Source of the DNA: Paulinella micropora
Lineage: Eukaryota; Cercozoa; Imbricatea; Euglyphida
Length of the DNA stretch: 64,000 nucleotides
Assembly (NCBI GenBank): GCA_009731375.1
Contig: BJOX01000047.1
Location: 531,432 to 595,431 of the forward strand
Direction: 5' to 3'
Shown here one piece after another: positions 52,921 to 62,488 of this stretch (its first letter is position 1; every line of letters starts with the position of its first letter). The notes under the pieces were generated by a model that was not told where the DNA came from, ran no database searches, and saw only the letters and a list, made by a program, of their open reading frames with translations. The translations under genes were made by a program, and so were the position numbers.

Positions 52921-52982
52921 TGCGGAGATTTCACCTCCGCATCTCCAAAATGGTTTTGATGAAAAAACTTTTTCGAAAGTTT
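52921..52982. promoter_or_regulatory. Divergent promoter: hairpin and AT palindrome
   Basis: TGCGGAG, loop ATTTCAC, CTCCGCA (52921-52941) is adjacent to the minus-strand ATG at 52920 and 9 bp from the plus-strand ATG at 52950; AAACTTT TTCG AAAGTTT (52965-52982) lies in the start of the plus gene. Confidence 0.6.
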
Positions 52983-53240
52983 CCTATATTTACATTTATA
53001 AAATTTTTATTAATTAATATTTCTGCTAGGACTGCTTGTGATTTCTATTCGCGGGCCAGTGATAAAAAAAATGAAAGTTGCTTTTATTATATTCAAAAAG
53101 GAATAGAAACAAAATTTAAATGTGTTTTCATAAATAACGGAAATAATGCTTGTCGTAGATTTGATGAAGCCCTACCGTTAATCTGTGCTGATGATAGCTC
53201 TTGGTATAAAATCCACTTGTATGAATGCTCATTTCTTTGA
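52950..53240 (+). CDS. Small Cys-rich, possibly secreted protein, intact copy
   Basis: 96 codons (or 93 from the second Met, MKKLFRKFPIFTFIKFLLIN). A basic start and a hydrophobic stretch ending ISA look like a signal peptide or anchor. The rest has six Cys (TACDFYSR, ESCFYY, FKCVF, NACRRF, LICADD, YECSFL), FDEALPLIC and WYKIHLYECSFL. The A relative (11983-12238) keeps these positions. The gene converges on the membrane-protein gene with a 12-bp overlap in both elements. No family recognised; disulphide-stabilised exported protein is my inference. Confidence 0.6.
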   Translation: MVLMKKLFRKFPIFTFIKFLLINISARTACDFYSRASDKKNESCFYYIQKGIETKFKCVFINNGNNACRRFDEALPLICADDSSWYKIHLYECSFL

Positions 53241-53572
53241 GCTAGAAGGCGATGGAAGGCAAATGCCAATGAGTAAGGTTGAAATACCCACATAAGTGTT
53301 GGCTACCTCGCACGGTAAGTTTTTTCAGACAGCTGTACGATACAAAGGGTTATAATAGCGATAATGATACCCATTTGAAATAAGTATTTAATAAGTCTGC
53401 TGTCTGTCGGTCTGTTTTTTATACAACAACAATTCCAGTTATCTTCCCATTCGTGCTCTACTTTTTTTTCCTCAGTCTTCAACGAGATATCCAAAACACG
53501 GTTCTTCAACTCTGGTGTGAGGTCGCCATCTACTTCTATGATTGGTGGTGGTGGGTGTAATCTAGGTGGCAT
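53229..53572 (-). pseudogene. Two-helix membrane protein, C copy
   Basis: Starts MPPRLHPPPPIIEVDGD (ATG 53572). NCCCIKNRPTDSRLIKYL, membrane segment FQMGIIIAIITLCIV, then one extra A in an A6 run breaks the frame; the remainder (CEVANTYVGISTLL, CLPSPSSSKK) reads on to TGA 53229 in the other frame. Confidence 0.6.
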
Positions 53573-53643
53573 TAGAAGGAAAAACGACTGCTCGTATTTC
53601 TGCTAATTGGTTTGCTTTGTCTTGTAGTATATTCATAAGATTT

Positions 53644-54957
53644 TTATTTTCTTTTTCTAAAATAAATCACCTTTTCTGATAATTGTTGAACGGCCTTAAT
53701 TAAAGGGGCGATAAACTCTGAATAACCTATACCATAACCGACATCACCACTATCAACACATTTAACATCTTCTGGATTAACACTCACACCTTTCAATTCG
53801 CGTTCTTTTCTTTGCTTTGGACACGAAACCATAATTGTTTCTTTTATAAAACCGCCAAAATCTAGCATATTCATTTCTGTTAGTATGTCTTCTAATTCCT
53901 GTGCTATCAAACCCGTTCTCTGTTTCTTGTTGTCGTCAATCATACGATAGCAGACTGGATTTAACTTATTAATAAAATCTAAGCCTAAGCATTCCTTTAT
54001 ATCTTCTTTTTTTCTCCTCTGAATATTGAATTGAATTAGACAATACCCATAATTGTCCATCGCTTGCTTTCAAAGACATTAAAGCAGTATTTGAACTATT
54101 CTTCCATATGAACCCACTCGTTGAAGAATTATTCACTCTAAATCTAAAATCATAAGAAGTTAATCCTCCGCCTACTCCTCCTGCTGGTGCTGTTCCTCCA
54201 TTCAATGCTTTATTTGCTCCAGACTGAGACATATAAATCCCCCATGCTGAATCAGCAGTATCCATACAAATATTCCTCTCGCATTCGTCCCGTCTGTTTG
54301 TCCTTGAATTCCTATTTTCGCTCCATTATTAGTTGTGGTCGTTAGCAACCCAGAATATGTAATTCCCGCACTAGCCGTTATCAATCCTTTTGTCCATAAA
54401 GTTCCGTTTGCGCCATTCAATCACATTAATAGTTGCTCCCCTGAATTCTCCCATATAAAACCCATCGTAGCATCATTAGCAGTTTTAAAACGAAAACTAT
54501 ATGAACTAAAATCATTTCCTGAAACAGCCAAAGCATTTGCCAAACTTCTAGTGTTTCCAGCTCCACCAGATGCCGCATAAATTCCCCAACTTGTATTGGT
54601 GGTATCCCATAGAAATATTCTTTTGCATTTGTTCCGTCTGTTAGTACCTGAATTCCTATTTTCGCCCCACTGGCATTCGTTACTGACGTTAGTGTGCCAG
54701 TGTATGTAATCCCCGCATTCGCAGTTAGTAAGCCACTTGTTGTTAACGTGGTTGTAGATAAACCCGCATTCGCCGTTATTAGTCCTGCTGTGCTTATATT
54801 CATCGCCTCAGACCATGTTATATTGTTTCCTGCTGCTATTCCTGATTTGTAGCTAAAAGCGAGTTTATTGTTTCCTTTTGATATTTGGAAATTTGAACAA
54901 GCATTACTTGATTTCCAGTTAGCGCCATCCCAATAAGAATCAAAGTTTAAGGATATG
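53644..54957 (-). pseudogene. Fibre protein, C-terminal part, cut by host sequence
   Basis: Frames 53644-54060, 53969-54265, 54202-54420 and 54426-54957. It has repeats of the type TANAGITYTGTLTS, SLNFDSYWDGANWKSS and IFVW, and an S74-like C-terminus with PVCYRMIDDNKKQRTGLIAQELE and GYGIGYSEFIAPLIKAVQQL. At about 54957 the fibre sequence stops in the middle of a module and unrelated GC-rich DNA begins. Confidence 0.65.
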
Positions 54958-56469
54958 TTGGCACATTGCCTCAACCATCTCTCCCCGACCGGCTGTCTCT
55001 TGCTCTTGGACTCAGCCGAGGTGTCTGATCCACGCCGTGCTTGCGAGGCAAAGCGGCCAGCGCGCGTGAAGCTAAGCCCCTCGGCCCGTGACTGGGTGTG
55101 CAACCGTTTGGAAGCTATGCTGCGAGCTGCCGGCGATCCGGACTCAGAAGTAAGTGTGCACTCCGACCCCGACCTACAACAAGATAATATTCTCTACCGG
55201 GGTAAGAACGGGCCGCGAGGGAGGGTCTGCTTAGTGCAGAAGGCGCGCGGCCAGCAGTGCGTCCACCTGCACAATCATTTCTTCTTGATCTATGATGTGC
55301 AGGGGCCTGGTACTTCTGCCATTCCAGACAGTGCAGAAAAACGGATGGCACCTATGCACGTTTCTTTCTGGGAGAGCTCTTGCCTCCAGTTCCTGTGGCT
55401 CAGCCGGTGCTAGCACCGGCAGAGACGGATAAGCCGCAGGGCCGTGCTGGAGCAGCAGGGCCGGAGCTGGCCTCCGATATCGAGCGCGAGCTTCGGCAGC
55501 AGCTAGAATCTCCAGACATGCGGTTTCTGAAACAGAAGTTGCTGGCAGGATGTGAATACTCTTCAGATTATGTCCAGCGCGTGCACAAAAACCTGAAACA
55601 GGTGGAGGTCAAAGGCCAACCAAAGCCTGCACGCGTGCGGCAGACTGCCAGCGACACGAAGCCCGTGGCACCACGCCAGAAGCCCCGGCGCAAAGGAGCG
55701 CAGCTCGTGCCTAGGCAGGAGTCCAGGCGAAAAGGGCTCAAACGAGTCCAAGAAGCTATGGACCAGAGCGAAAGCGAAGGCGAAAGGCCCGGGCGCGAGA
55801 GCAAGTGCGCAGCCTCCGACGGGGCGGGCCAGAGCAAACCCCAAGCACTGACAGCAGACTCCAGGGCGGGGACGCCCGAAAGCGAGACTGAGACTGACGA
55901 TGCTACAGCCGAGGAGGAATCAGACGCGCCTGCTACCCAAGCCAAGAAGCTGGACCTCTTTACTCGGGACCTCTTTACTCTCTTGTGCAGCCACTGCAAA
56001 GTGGGATCGTGGACGTATGAGCTGGACAAGTATGGCTTATGGCAGCAGAACTGCCCCGTGCCTGGCCCGTAATATCGCCCACTACAACCAGCATTGTGAT
56101 GAACTGCAGTGCCGCGACGAAATCCTGGATCCCTTGACTATCGAGCCTTGGGAAATGATGATTCTGCGTTGGGAGGAGGATAAGAACGAGCGGAGGGACC
56201 TGACTTATCTGTCCACGAGCCAAGAGTTTCAGCTTGTGGAAACTGACCAGCAACGTGCCAGGCACCTGGGCGTTCCAGTCGGAACGCGACTTTTGTTCGT
56301 ACACTCTCCTATGGGATCTGGCAAGACTTTCCAACTGATTTGTTTTCTCGAAGCAATCCAGCAGCTCCCGGCTCGGGGGCCTGCTTCCGTAGGTGATTTT
56401 GCTGAGCAAGAGCTACAAATGTTGCAAGCCGTTTGGTACGTTTTAAGACCTAGCTGTGCTTGTTTGTGA
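54958..56469 (+). CDS. Host gene with P-loop; origin-binding-helicase/primase-like candidate
   Basis: Open frames 54955-55413, 55380-56072 and 55900-56469 form one protein with two single-base frame breaks (near 55378 and at a CCCC run near 56060). The N-terminal part has GQQCVHLHNHFFLIYDV; the middle is charged and low-complexity; then LCSHCKVGSW, a second Cys/His set (QNCP..., HYNQHCDELQC) like a zinc ribbon; and near the end TRLLFVHSPMGSGKTFQL, a Walker A in the style of UL9-type origin-binding helicases. The coding part runs to about 56436, where a GTACGT donor starts the tandem repeat. Later helicase motifs are not seen in the window. The true start is unknown because element C abuts it. 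Confidence 0.4.
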
Positions 56470-57180
56470 GTGCTAGTCTGTGTTGTCATAAATGATCTGT
56501 GGGATTGGTCAGGTCGTAAGTACGATTTTCCCTGCACACAGCAAAAAATTTCGGTTATGTTTCTATTTTTGTGTTTTTGCGTTCCACAGATGTTTTAATA
56601 GCAAGCCGTTTGGTACGTTTGAGGACCTAGCTGTGCTTGTTTGTGAGTACTAGTCTGTGTTGTCATAAATGATCTGTGGGATTGGTCAGGTCGTAAGTAC
56701 GATTTTCCCAACACACAGCGAATATTTCTGTTCTGTTTCGGATTTCCTGTTTTTGCGTTCCACAGACATTTTGGTAGCAAGCCGTTTGGTACGTTTGAGG
56801 ACCTAGCTGTGTTTGTTTGTGAGTACTAGTCTGTGTTTTCATAATGGTCTGTGGGTTTGGTCAGGTCGTAAGTACGATTTTCCCAGCACACAGCAAAAAA
56901 TTCTGTTCCGTTGCGAATTTCATGTTTTTGCGTTCCAAAGACATTTTGGTGATAATCCGTAAGTACGATTTTCCTAGCACACAGCGAAAATGTCTATTTC
57001 ATTTCGATTTCCTGTTTTTGCGTTCCACAGACATTTTGGTAGCAAGCAGTTTGGTACGTTTTAAGACCTCGCTGCCGTTGTTTTTGAGTGATGTGCGGTT
57101 TTTAAATATATGCTCTTTGGGTTAGGTCTGGTCGTAAGATTTTCCTAGCTTACTGTGCAAATTTCTGTTTTGTTTCTAAT
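56424..57180 (+). repeat. Tandem intron-exon repeat, period about 176 bp
   Basis: GCAAGCCGTTTGGTACGTTT recurs at 56424, 56601, 56777 and (changed) 57032; a partial unit starts near 56945. Each unit has a donor-like GTACGT, then GGTCAGGTCGTAAGTACG, and ends TTTTTGCGTTCCACAG before a 23-nt segment. The first unit overlaps the end of the helicase-like exon. Confidence 0.7.
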
Positions 57181-57365
57181 ATTCTGTTTTTGTCTTTGCT
57201 TGGGTATCGGGTGTTTTTTTTTTAGGGCTGCAGTACATTTTTGGCTTTTGTTACTTGACTGACTGTTGTCATCGTCTTTCCTTTATTTCTATCTCTGGCA
57301 CATTTTATAGATTTGGCATGTTTTAAGGTCCTGGCCAGCCTACTAGTTTTGCAGTTTTCCCGTAC

Positions 57366-57782
57366 ATGCCAACCATTATGGTTTTGCATGTACTAGGTGG
57401 GAATGGGAGATCTGGCCAGAAAAGGAAAAGCAAGAGCATTGTATCACAGGATTCCGAAACAAAGAATGATGCTGAGCCTGTCCGTAAACGCTTGGTTGTG
57501 AAGCCAACATGTAATAAGGATGCCAGCTCATTGGAATGCCAACACGCCGGAGCCGAGCGAACTGGCAAAGTGCTAGGTGTAAATGGAAATTTTCACCCTC
57601 TGCCTGCAGACGAGGCAGACAGCAACAGTGAATTGGAGTCTGGGTGCATGGGAAACACCTCTTCTTCGAATTACTCCTCCGAGCACGCTCCCAACTCTGA
57701 TTTTGAGGTGCTGCAGGGGCTAACGGATACATCCACTTCGCAGGAAATTTTTTTCTATGATATAATTCACGCTCACCAATAA
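57366..57782 (+). CDS. Host exon, unknown, low-complexity C-terminus
   Basis: Open to TAA 57780. An acceptor TGTACTAG at 57396 makes about 128 codons the likely exon: GRSGQKRKSKSIVSQDSE, Lys/Arg-rich, then Ser/Glu-rich. Possibly the last exon of the preceding gene; no domain. Confidence 0.35.
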   Translation: MPTIMVLHVLGGNGRSGQKRKSKSIVSQDSETKNDAEPVRKRLVVKPTCNKDASSLECQHAGAERTGKVLGVNGNFHPLPADEADSNSELESGCMGNTSSSNYSSEHAPNSDFEVLQGLTDTSTSQEIFFYDIIHAHQ

Positions 57783-58701
57783 TACGTATTTTTATGTGAA
57801 ATGTCTGAGTGGATCTTGCTTGCTCACTCCCGAACAAGATTGAAAATCCAAACATTTTGCAATACTTCCTCCTCTCGCAATCACCTCCCCAACACCCCTG
57901 CGAGACCCAAGCCAACTAATAATCTCTCTCTGTATGTGCATGCATGTTTTTGCGTGGATATGTACGTAGGTCTGTTATCAACCTGCATAGTCTGTAGATG
58001 GTTAATTGTCCTCCCTCAGTCCTTGACTCTCCTACTCGAAAGTGTCAGCATGTCAACAAAATCGAGTCTCCAGTTTGTAAGTGTTTATGCAACGACAGAG
58101 ATCCGCTAGGGATCTCTGCCGTACATGTTGCACAACTTGAATGATCTCTTTGTATTTTTTAAAGTTCGCACCGAGTACTAGGGGTCCAAACAGGCGTGTT
58201 AGATGGCGATTTGCGCGCACTCTGTTTTGAGTTTCCTATTGCTTACCTGGTTTCCGCCTCCTCTGTCATGAAGTGCGCAGCGGCAGGGCGTCTTTGTGCT
58301 GCATGCGTCAGGCAGTGTGTTCCAAAGCAGCTAGGCCTGCGTCCAGCAGCCCGTGCTCACTAAGTTCCTGGCGCGCACGTCGTTGTAGGCGTCAGGTTCG
58401 GCCGAGGCGGCTGCATCGGGGTGCGCGCGCCGGACGAGGACAGGTCGTTCAGCATCAAGCCACAGCTTTGCCAGCGTCCTTTGTACTGACTGCTTGGCGG
58501 CACAATCTTAGAGCCCAGCCAGCACAGCGGCAGGAAACACACTTGCTGCAGCGCAAAGGTAAGCGAGTGCTAAAGGTATCACACGATGGCCACGTGTGCA
58601 CCACACCACCTCGCATGAGACATCACGGTGTAGCGGCTGCCCGGCACCGAATCGCAGCTGCTCCCTCTCCAGGCTACCAGTTGAACTCGCCCACACCAAC
58701 C

Positions 58702-58702
<1 letters not shown>
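57783..58702. other. Host sequence without a supported gene
   Basis: Short conflicting frames on both strands; inverted AGAGATCC/GGATCTCT (58097-58117). GC rises after 58260. Nothing else identified. Confidence 0.4.
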
Positions 58703-58739
<37 letters not shown>

Positions 58740-58749
58740 NNNNNNNNNN
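58703..58749. repeat. Poly-C run ending in a 10-N gap
   Basis: C run 58703-58739 and N 58740-58749; assembly junction like that at 2373-2469. Confidence 0.9.
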
Positions 58750-59480
58750 TGCTACCTCATTTTTTTCTTGCTGCGCTTTCTCCTTTTTTTCCTTGCGCAC
58801 CTGTAGTTGGGTGACACGCTCCTCCTGAGGCGACGGGTCCCCCTCGCGATCTGGTCTAGCGTCATGTCTTGATACTGGAGCTCTGCTTCTGCTACCTCAT
58901 TTTTTTCTTGCTGCGCTTCTTCCTTTTTTTCCTTGCGCACCTGTAGTTGGGTGGCACGCTCCTCCTGAGGCGACGGGTCCCCCTCGCGACACCAATTTTT
59001 CCTTTGCGCCGGGGCCATTCTTGCTCGGTGTTGGCGGTCCACGAAGGTGGTTGAGTAGTGCCGCAGGTCTTTCAGAAACCACAACAGCTCCTGTAGCATG
59101 GCGGTTGAAGGATAGCGACGCCTCCAGCAGGTTGTAGCTCATGAGCAAGGAGACCTAGTCATCGGCACGGCGCCAGACACTTTTCCCCTCGTGTTGAAAA
59201 AAGTCGTGCTGCCCCAAGCCCTCGCCGTCGAGCTGGTACTGCTGTTCTACGCGGATGGTGCAGTCTTCTTTCTGCCGGGAATACTCGCGAATCTCCGCAA
59301 GGGACAAGGGAGCGTACTGCCGCCGTGAAGTGCTTGGAGCGCCCACATACAGGTGCCAGGCCGATTGCATGTCTTTGAAAATTTGGACCTTTTTTTTTTC
59401 TTCCTATTTTCCCCGGACGGACGCGCGGAAAGGGGGGAGAGGGGTGAAAACTTTTTTGTTCTCGCGCGCTTCCTTCTTGC
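58750..59480 (-). CDS. Host gene fragment with an internal tandem duplication
   Basis: Minus-strand frames 59155-59370 (SAWHLYVGAPSTSRRQYAPL, then QHDFFQHEGKSVWRRADD) and 58752-59099 (FLKDLRHYSTTFVDRQHRAR, then KEKKEEAQQEKNEVAEAE). A 140-bp tandem duplication (58750-58849 against 58890-58989) repeats the Lys/Glu coiled-coil coding part. Frames are not continuous; neither start nor end is certain. Not recognised. Confidence 0.35.
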
Positions 59481-59553
59481 AGCTGTAGTACACCCCCTGA
59501 AACCCGGGCAGCATGTCTTGCAAAATCAGAAATCAGAAATTCGGAACTCTGTT

Positions 59554-59554
<1 letters not shown>

Positions 59555-59588
<34 letters not shown>

Positions 59589-59619
59589 NNNNNNNNNNTA
59601 CTACTACTATTACTACTAT

Positions 59620-59660
<41 letters not shown>

Positions 59661-59735
59661 TTAACCATCAATGTTTGTGTGTGTGTATGTGTGTATGTGT
59701 GTGTGAGAGAGTGTGAGTGTGAGTGTGAGTGCTAC

Positions 59736-59780
<45 letters not shown>

Positions 59781-59805
59781 TTCTACTACTACTACTACTA
59801 CTAGT
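59555..59805. repeat. Poly-C, gap and ACT microsatellite at the element D border
   Basis: C run 59555-59588, N 59589-59598, (ACT)n 59599-59658, GT/GAGTGT tract 59673-59731, (ACT)n 59732-59802. The ACT repeat meets AGTAGT of the element end, giving a local palindrome. Confidence 0.85.
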
Positions 59806-59905
59806 AGTAGTGTAGGGTCGCACTTGGTCACGCTTTTTCAAGACATACCACCCGCCACCACAGAGACACACACCGGCCGGCCCGGACGGGACAAAATGCC
59901 AACGG
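59806..59905 (+). repeat. Left terminal repeat of element D
   Basis: AGTAGTGTAGGGTCGCAC, CACGCTTTTTCAAGACATAC, CAGAGACACACACCGG, ACGGGACAAAATGCCAACGG. The outermost base is uncertain by 3 bp because of the preceding AGT copies. Confidence 0.8.
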
Positions 59906-60261
59906 CCGGGAAAAGTGGAAACGGGTAAATAAAATGATACACTTAGCCTTTTTCAACATTGAACACAGTCACAGCTGTTAATTTGCGAAAAAAGAAATAT
60001 AACGGGTTTTGCGATTTTTCTTGACTTTTTTGTTAAAGTTTCTGTTAGATAAAAAACAAAATGGCGACGGGTAAATAAAAAGGAAATGAGCCCGTGACCG
60101 AAACATTGATGACAGGTATTTTTTTTTGCACGAAAACTGCAAAATAAGCCTACAGATTTTCTCCCTGCCCAAAAAGTTAATTTTTGGTCAGGAGGAAAGA
60201 AGGCCATTTTACCCCTTGCAAAATATATAAAAATAATATATACCCTACGGGCATAGACCGT

Positions 60262-60744
60262 ATGTCCAATAATTTTGATAACTTTAATAACTTTGAAAAT
60301 TATTCTGATAATTCTGATAATGAGAGTATAAGAAGAGACAGTAATGACTGGATAGAATATTATATGGATAAGCCAGAAACTAAAGTAAATAGAGATAAAA
60401 TGAGAGTAAGTAATCAAATAGAGTTGATAAATGAAATAATAAAAGAACTAACTAAGAAAAAAGAAGAGCTTGAAGAGAGAGAGGATGCGATAGACGAAAG
60501 ATTAGCTGAGATAGAAGAAGAGAAGAACAAGAAGAAGAATAAAGATAAAATGAAAAGAAAGAGAAAGAGAGAAGAAGAAAGAAGAAAGAAAGAGGAGAGG
60601 TTGTTGGATAGTTGGTTGCTGGCTAGGAAGCAACCATTGAGTTTGAGAGAGGAGGAGTATGCGAGGGAGTTGATATGTAAAGGAGATAGCTTTGATGAGG
60701 TTTTGGATAAATATAATAAATATAGAAATAGGGTTGAGGGGTAA
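60262..60744 (+). CDS. Coiled-coil protein, intact copy
   Basis: 161 codons. ATG 60262 lies in a TACGG/CCGTA 7-nt-loop hairpin (60246-60262), which supports this start over the upstream in-frame GTG. Asn/Asp-rich beginning (NNFDNFNNFENYSDNSDN), DWIEYYMDKPETK, a long coiled coil (KKKEELEEREDAIDERLAE then Lys/Arg/Glu runs), and a helical end PLSLREEEYARELICKG. First gene of the left end; relatives in A and B. Function unknown. Confidence 0.65.
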   Translation: MSNNFDNFNNFENYSDNSDNESIRRDSNDWIEYYMDKPETKVNRDKMRVSNQIELINEIIKELTKKKEELEEREDAIDERLAEIEEEKNKKKNKDKMKRKRKREEERRKKEERLLDSWLLARKQPLSLREEEYARELICKGDSFDEVLDKYNKYRNRVEG

Positions 60745-60790
60745 AAAATAGCTGACTATATAAAGTCCTGGGCACGACTCTAAACTACCC

Positions 60791-60833
60791 CTACATATAC
60801 ATACATAGATTGTCCCTGTGTATGTATGTGTAG
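60791..60833 (+). promoter_or_regulatory. 18-bp-stem, 7-nt-loop hairpin before ATG
   Basis: CTACATATACATACATAG, loop ATTGTCC, CTGTGTATGTATGTGTAG, immediately followed by ATG 60834. Counterpart of 3138-3180. Confidence 0.75.
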
Positions 60834-61402
60834 ATGGCTGAAGCTCAACTTGTGGCTGGCGTTCGTGGTTTGGGGTTCGGCGGTAGAAAGAAAGGCGCGA
60901 AAAAGGACGGGGCAAAAAAAAGGTGGTGATAGAAAGGTTCGGTCTCCAAAGCAAGTTCAGAACAGGGGAGAAACTAATGTAGTATTTCGGCTAGGTTCGA
61001 ACAAGGCTTATCTTTACGATGATGAGGTTTTACCTGCATTGAAAGAAGGAGAGACATCTCATAAGGTGATCTACAAAACTTACAAAAATGAAACAAAAGC
61101 TGTTGATTACAGAGGTGCTTTTTGAACATGGTCACTATGAGCTTTTCAAATCACTTGACAACGTGAATTCCATCACAAAGGGAATCAATGTAGATGTAAT
61201 ATACAAAGCAGTTGATGGAGTTGTAGCAGACGAAGTCGATGGAGCAGCACCCCAAGTCGATGGAGCAGCACCCCAAGTCGATGGAGCAGCACCCCAAGTC
61301 GATGGAGCAGCACCCCAAGTCGATGGAGCAGCACCCCAAGTCGATGGAGCAGCACCACAAGTTGATGGGGTTGAAACAGTTATGCTAACACACAAACTTT
61401 AA
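60834..61402 (+). pseudogene. Unknown protein with six VDGAAPQ repeats
   Basis: ATG 60834 (MAEAQLVAGVRGLGFGGRKK), basic N-terminus, then a frame break at the A8 run (60914), a globular middle (FRLGSNKAYLYDDEVLPALK, SHKVIYKTYKNETKA), a second break near 61122 and ELFKSLDNVNSITKGINVDV. Six perfect or near-perfect 21-bp repeats (61235-61360) encode VDGAAPQ. It ends VETVMLTHKL. The upstream region equals that of the spliced A gene, but the proteins share only the basic start. Confidence 0.5.
61235..61360 (+). repeat. 21-bp tandem repeat, six copies, in frame
   Basis: Unit GTCGATGGAGCAGCACCCCAA; five units identical, the last with ACCACAA. Confidence 0.9.
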
Positions 61403-61443
61403 CTACACTGAATAATATTACTCTACCTTTTTCAACCTATATA

Positions 61444-61964
61444 ATGAATGTTGGTGGAGTTGTAGCAGTCCAAAATATTAAAGTCGCTAGTGCTTCATTG
61501 AAGGAACTGAAATTATAAGGGGTATTTCGTTTATTTATGAAAGAACCGCCAATGCGACCAATGCTGTTGCTCATGTTTTTACAATGAGAAATAATGCGAC
61601 TGCCGCAGGTGGTGCTCTTACCAATTATAGTATAGTTTATCCGCGACGACTAACTATCTTAAATACGGACTCTAAGACTAGTTGTATTATTAAAGTAATA
61701 AAAAATGCTACTCTGACAAATGCTGTCTATGTTGAAAATAATGCTAATACAAGTCTGGTTTCATTTGATACTTCGGCGACTGTGGCTAATGGGAATACCA
61801 TAGCGGTTATCTTTGTAAATTTGAGTAGTGCTGAGACGATTAATCTAAATGATTATGATTTGGACGATATGCTACCAGGTGATAGATTAACCATAACATC
61901 ACAAGCAACATCTGCTCAAACGATAAGTATTCAGTATGCTCTTACTTGGTTAGAAGACCCGTAG
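61444..61964 (+). pseudogene. C-terminal part of the beta-rich structural protein
   Basis: FIEGTEIIRGISFIYER (frame break near 61490), then ALTNYSIVYPRRLTILNTDS, NDYDLDDMLPGDRLTITSQ and ALTWLEDP to TAG 61962. Aligns with the last third of 44344-45290; the preceding two thirds are missing, so the deletion boundary of element D may lie near here. Confidence 0.5.
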
Positions 61965-62008
61965 ATTATTTTTAGAAATATTTTATTTTTCCCATAATAT
62001 ACCTCACA

Positions 62009-62204
62009 ATGTCGTGTAAAGAGTGCGAAAAAAAAAGATATATTAACTGCTACGGTTGATAACTACCAATTCTGCGATGAAACTTGTGCTATCGCATACT
62101 TTACAAAAAATGAAGATATGAATGATGTTAGACGGGAAAAGTTAATTAAGTTCTTTACAAAGGCTAAGAAAGACCGTGAGGAATACGAAAAAAAAGAAAT
62201 GTAA
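62009..62204 (+). pseudogene. Small CxxC zinc-type protein
   Basis: MSCKECEKK, then after one frame break in an A9 run TVDNYQFCDETCAIAYF, NDVRREKLIKFFTKAKKD. CxxC plus CxxxC suggests a small zinc-binding domain followed by a charged helix, about 64 residues. Not seen in A or C. Confidence 0.45.
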
Positions 62205-62230
62205 AAGCATTAAATCAAATATTTTTTCAA

Positions 62231-62488
62231 TTAAACCGTATTTCGGCACCACGGCTGACGAACTAACCATTCAATATATGGTTTATCAATCTTTGCGATA
62301 TCTTCAAACATCTTTCCCTTGTATTTGCCGAATTGAAAAGTGTCTTTGGGTTGAGTATTTCTCTTTTCTTCAATCGCTTTTATTTCGTCGTGGATTACCT
62401 TTTGAACATCTTCCAACGAGAAGGATTTTTTTTCTCCTTCAATTGAAAGTTTTTCAAACTTCTCGCACAGTCTTGTGAGGGTGGTCAT
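62231..62488 (-). CDS. Small GKYKGK-domain protein, intact copy
   Basis: About 85 codons from ATG 62488 (MTTLTRLCEKFEKLSIEGEK). Helical N-terminal half (LEDVQKVIHDEIKAIEEK), then FQFGKYKGKMFEDIAKIDKPYIEWLVRQPWC. The FGKYKGKxxEDIxxxDxxYIEWL motif is shared with DUF3820-like domains attached to exonucleases and other nucleic-acid enzymes. The C-terminal EELKKYL of A is lost by a deletion. Divergently paired with lipase in A, C and D. Confidence 0.65.
   Translation of the reverse strand: MTTLTRLCEKFEKLSIEGEKKSFSLEDVQKVIHDEIKAIEEKRNTQPKDTFQFGKYKGKMFEDIAKIDKPYIEWLVRQPWCRNTV

Larger units (their letters stand above)
34542..54957 (-). mobile_element. Element C: inverted Polinton, truncated in the fibre gene
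   Basis: Relative to A the order is reversed: terminal repeat, zinc proteins, PolB, lipase, GKYKGK, beta-rich protein, MCP, penton, protease, small basic protein, ATPase, conserved unknown, Cys-rich, membrane protein, fibre. It ends inside the fibre gene at about 54957, so integrase, acidic, spliced and coiled-coil genes and the other terminal repeat are missing. It contains a 3.47-kb direct repeat around a gap and a 1.63-kb transposon insertion. Confidence 0.85.

Noticed and set aside
61135-61395. Minus frames with CGAAPST and CCSIDLG repeats
   Set aside because: Shadows of the VDGAAPQ repeat.
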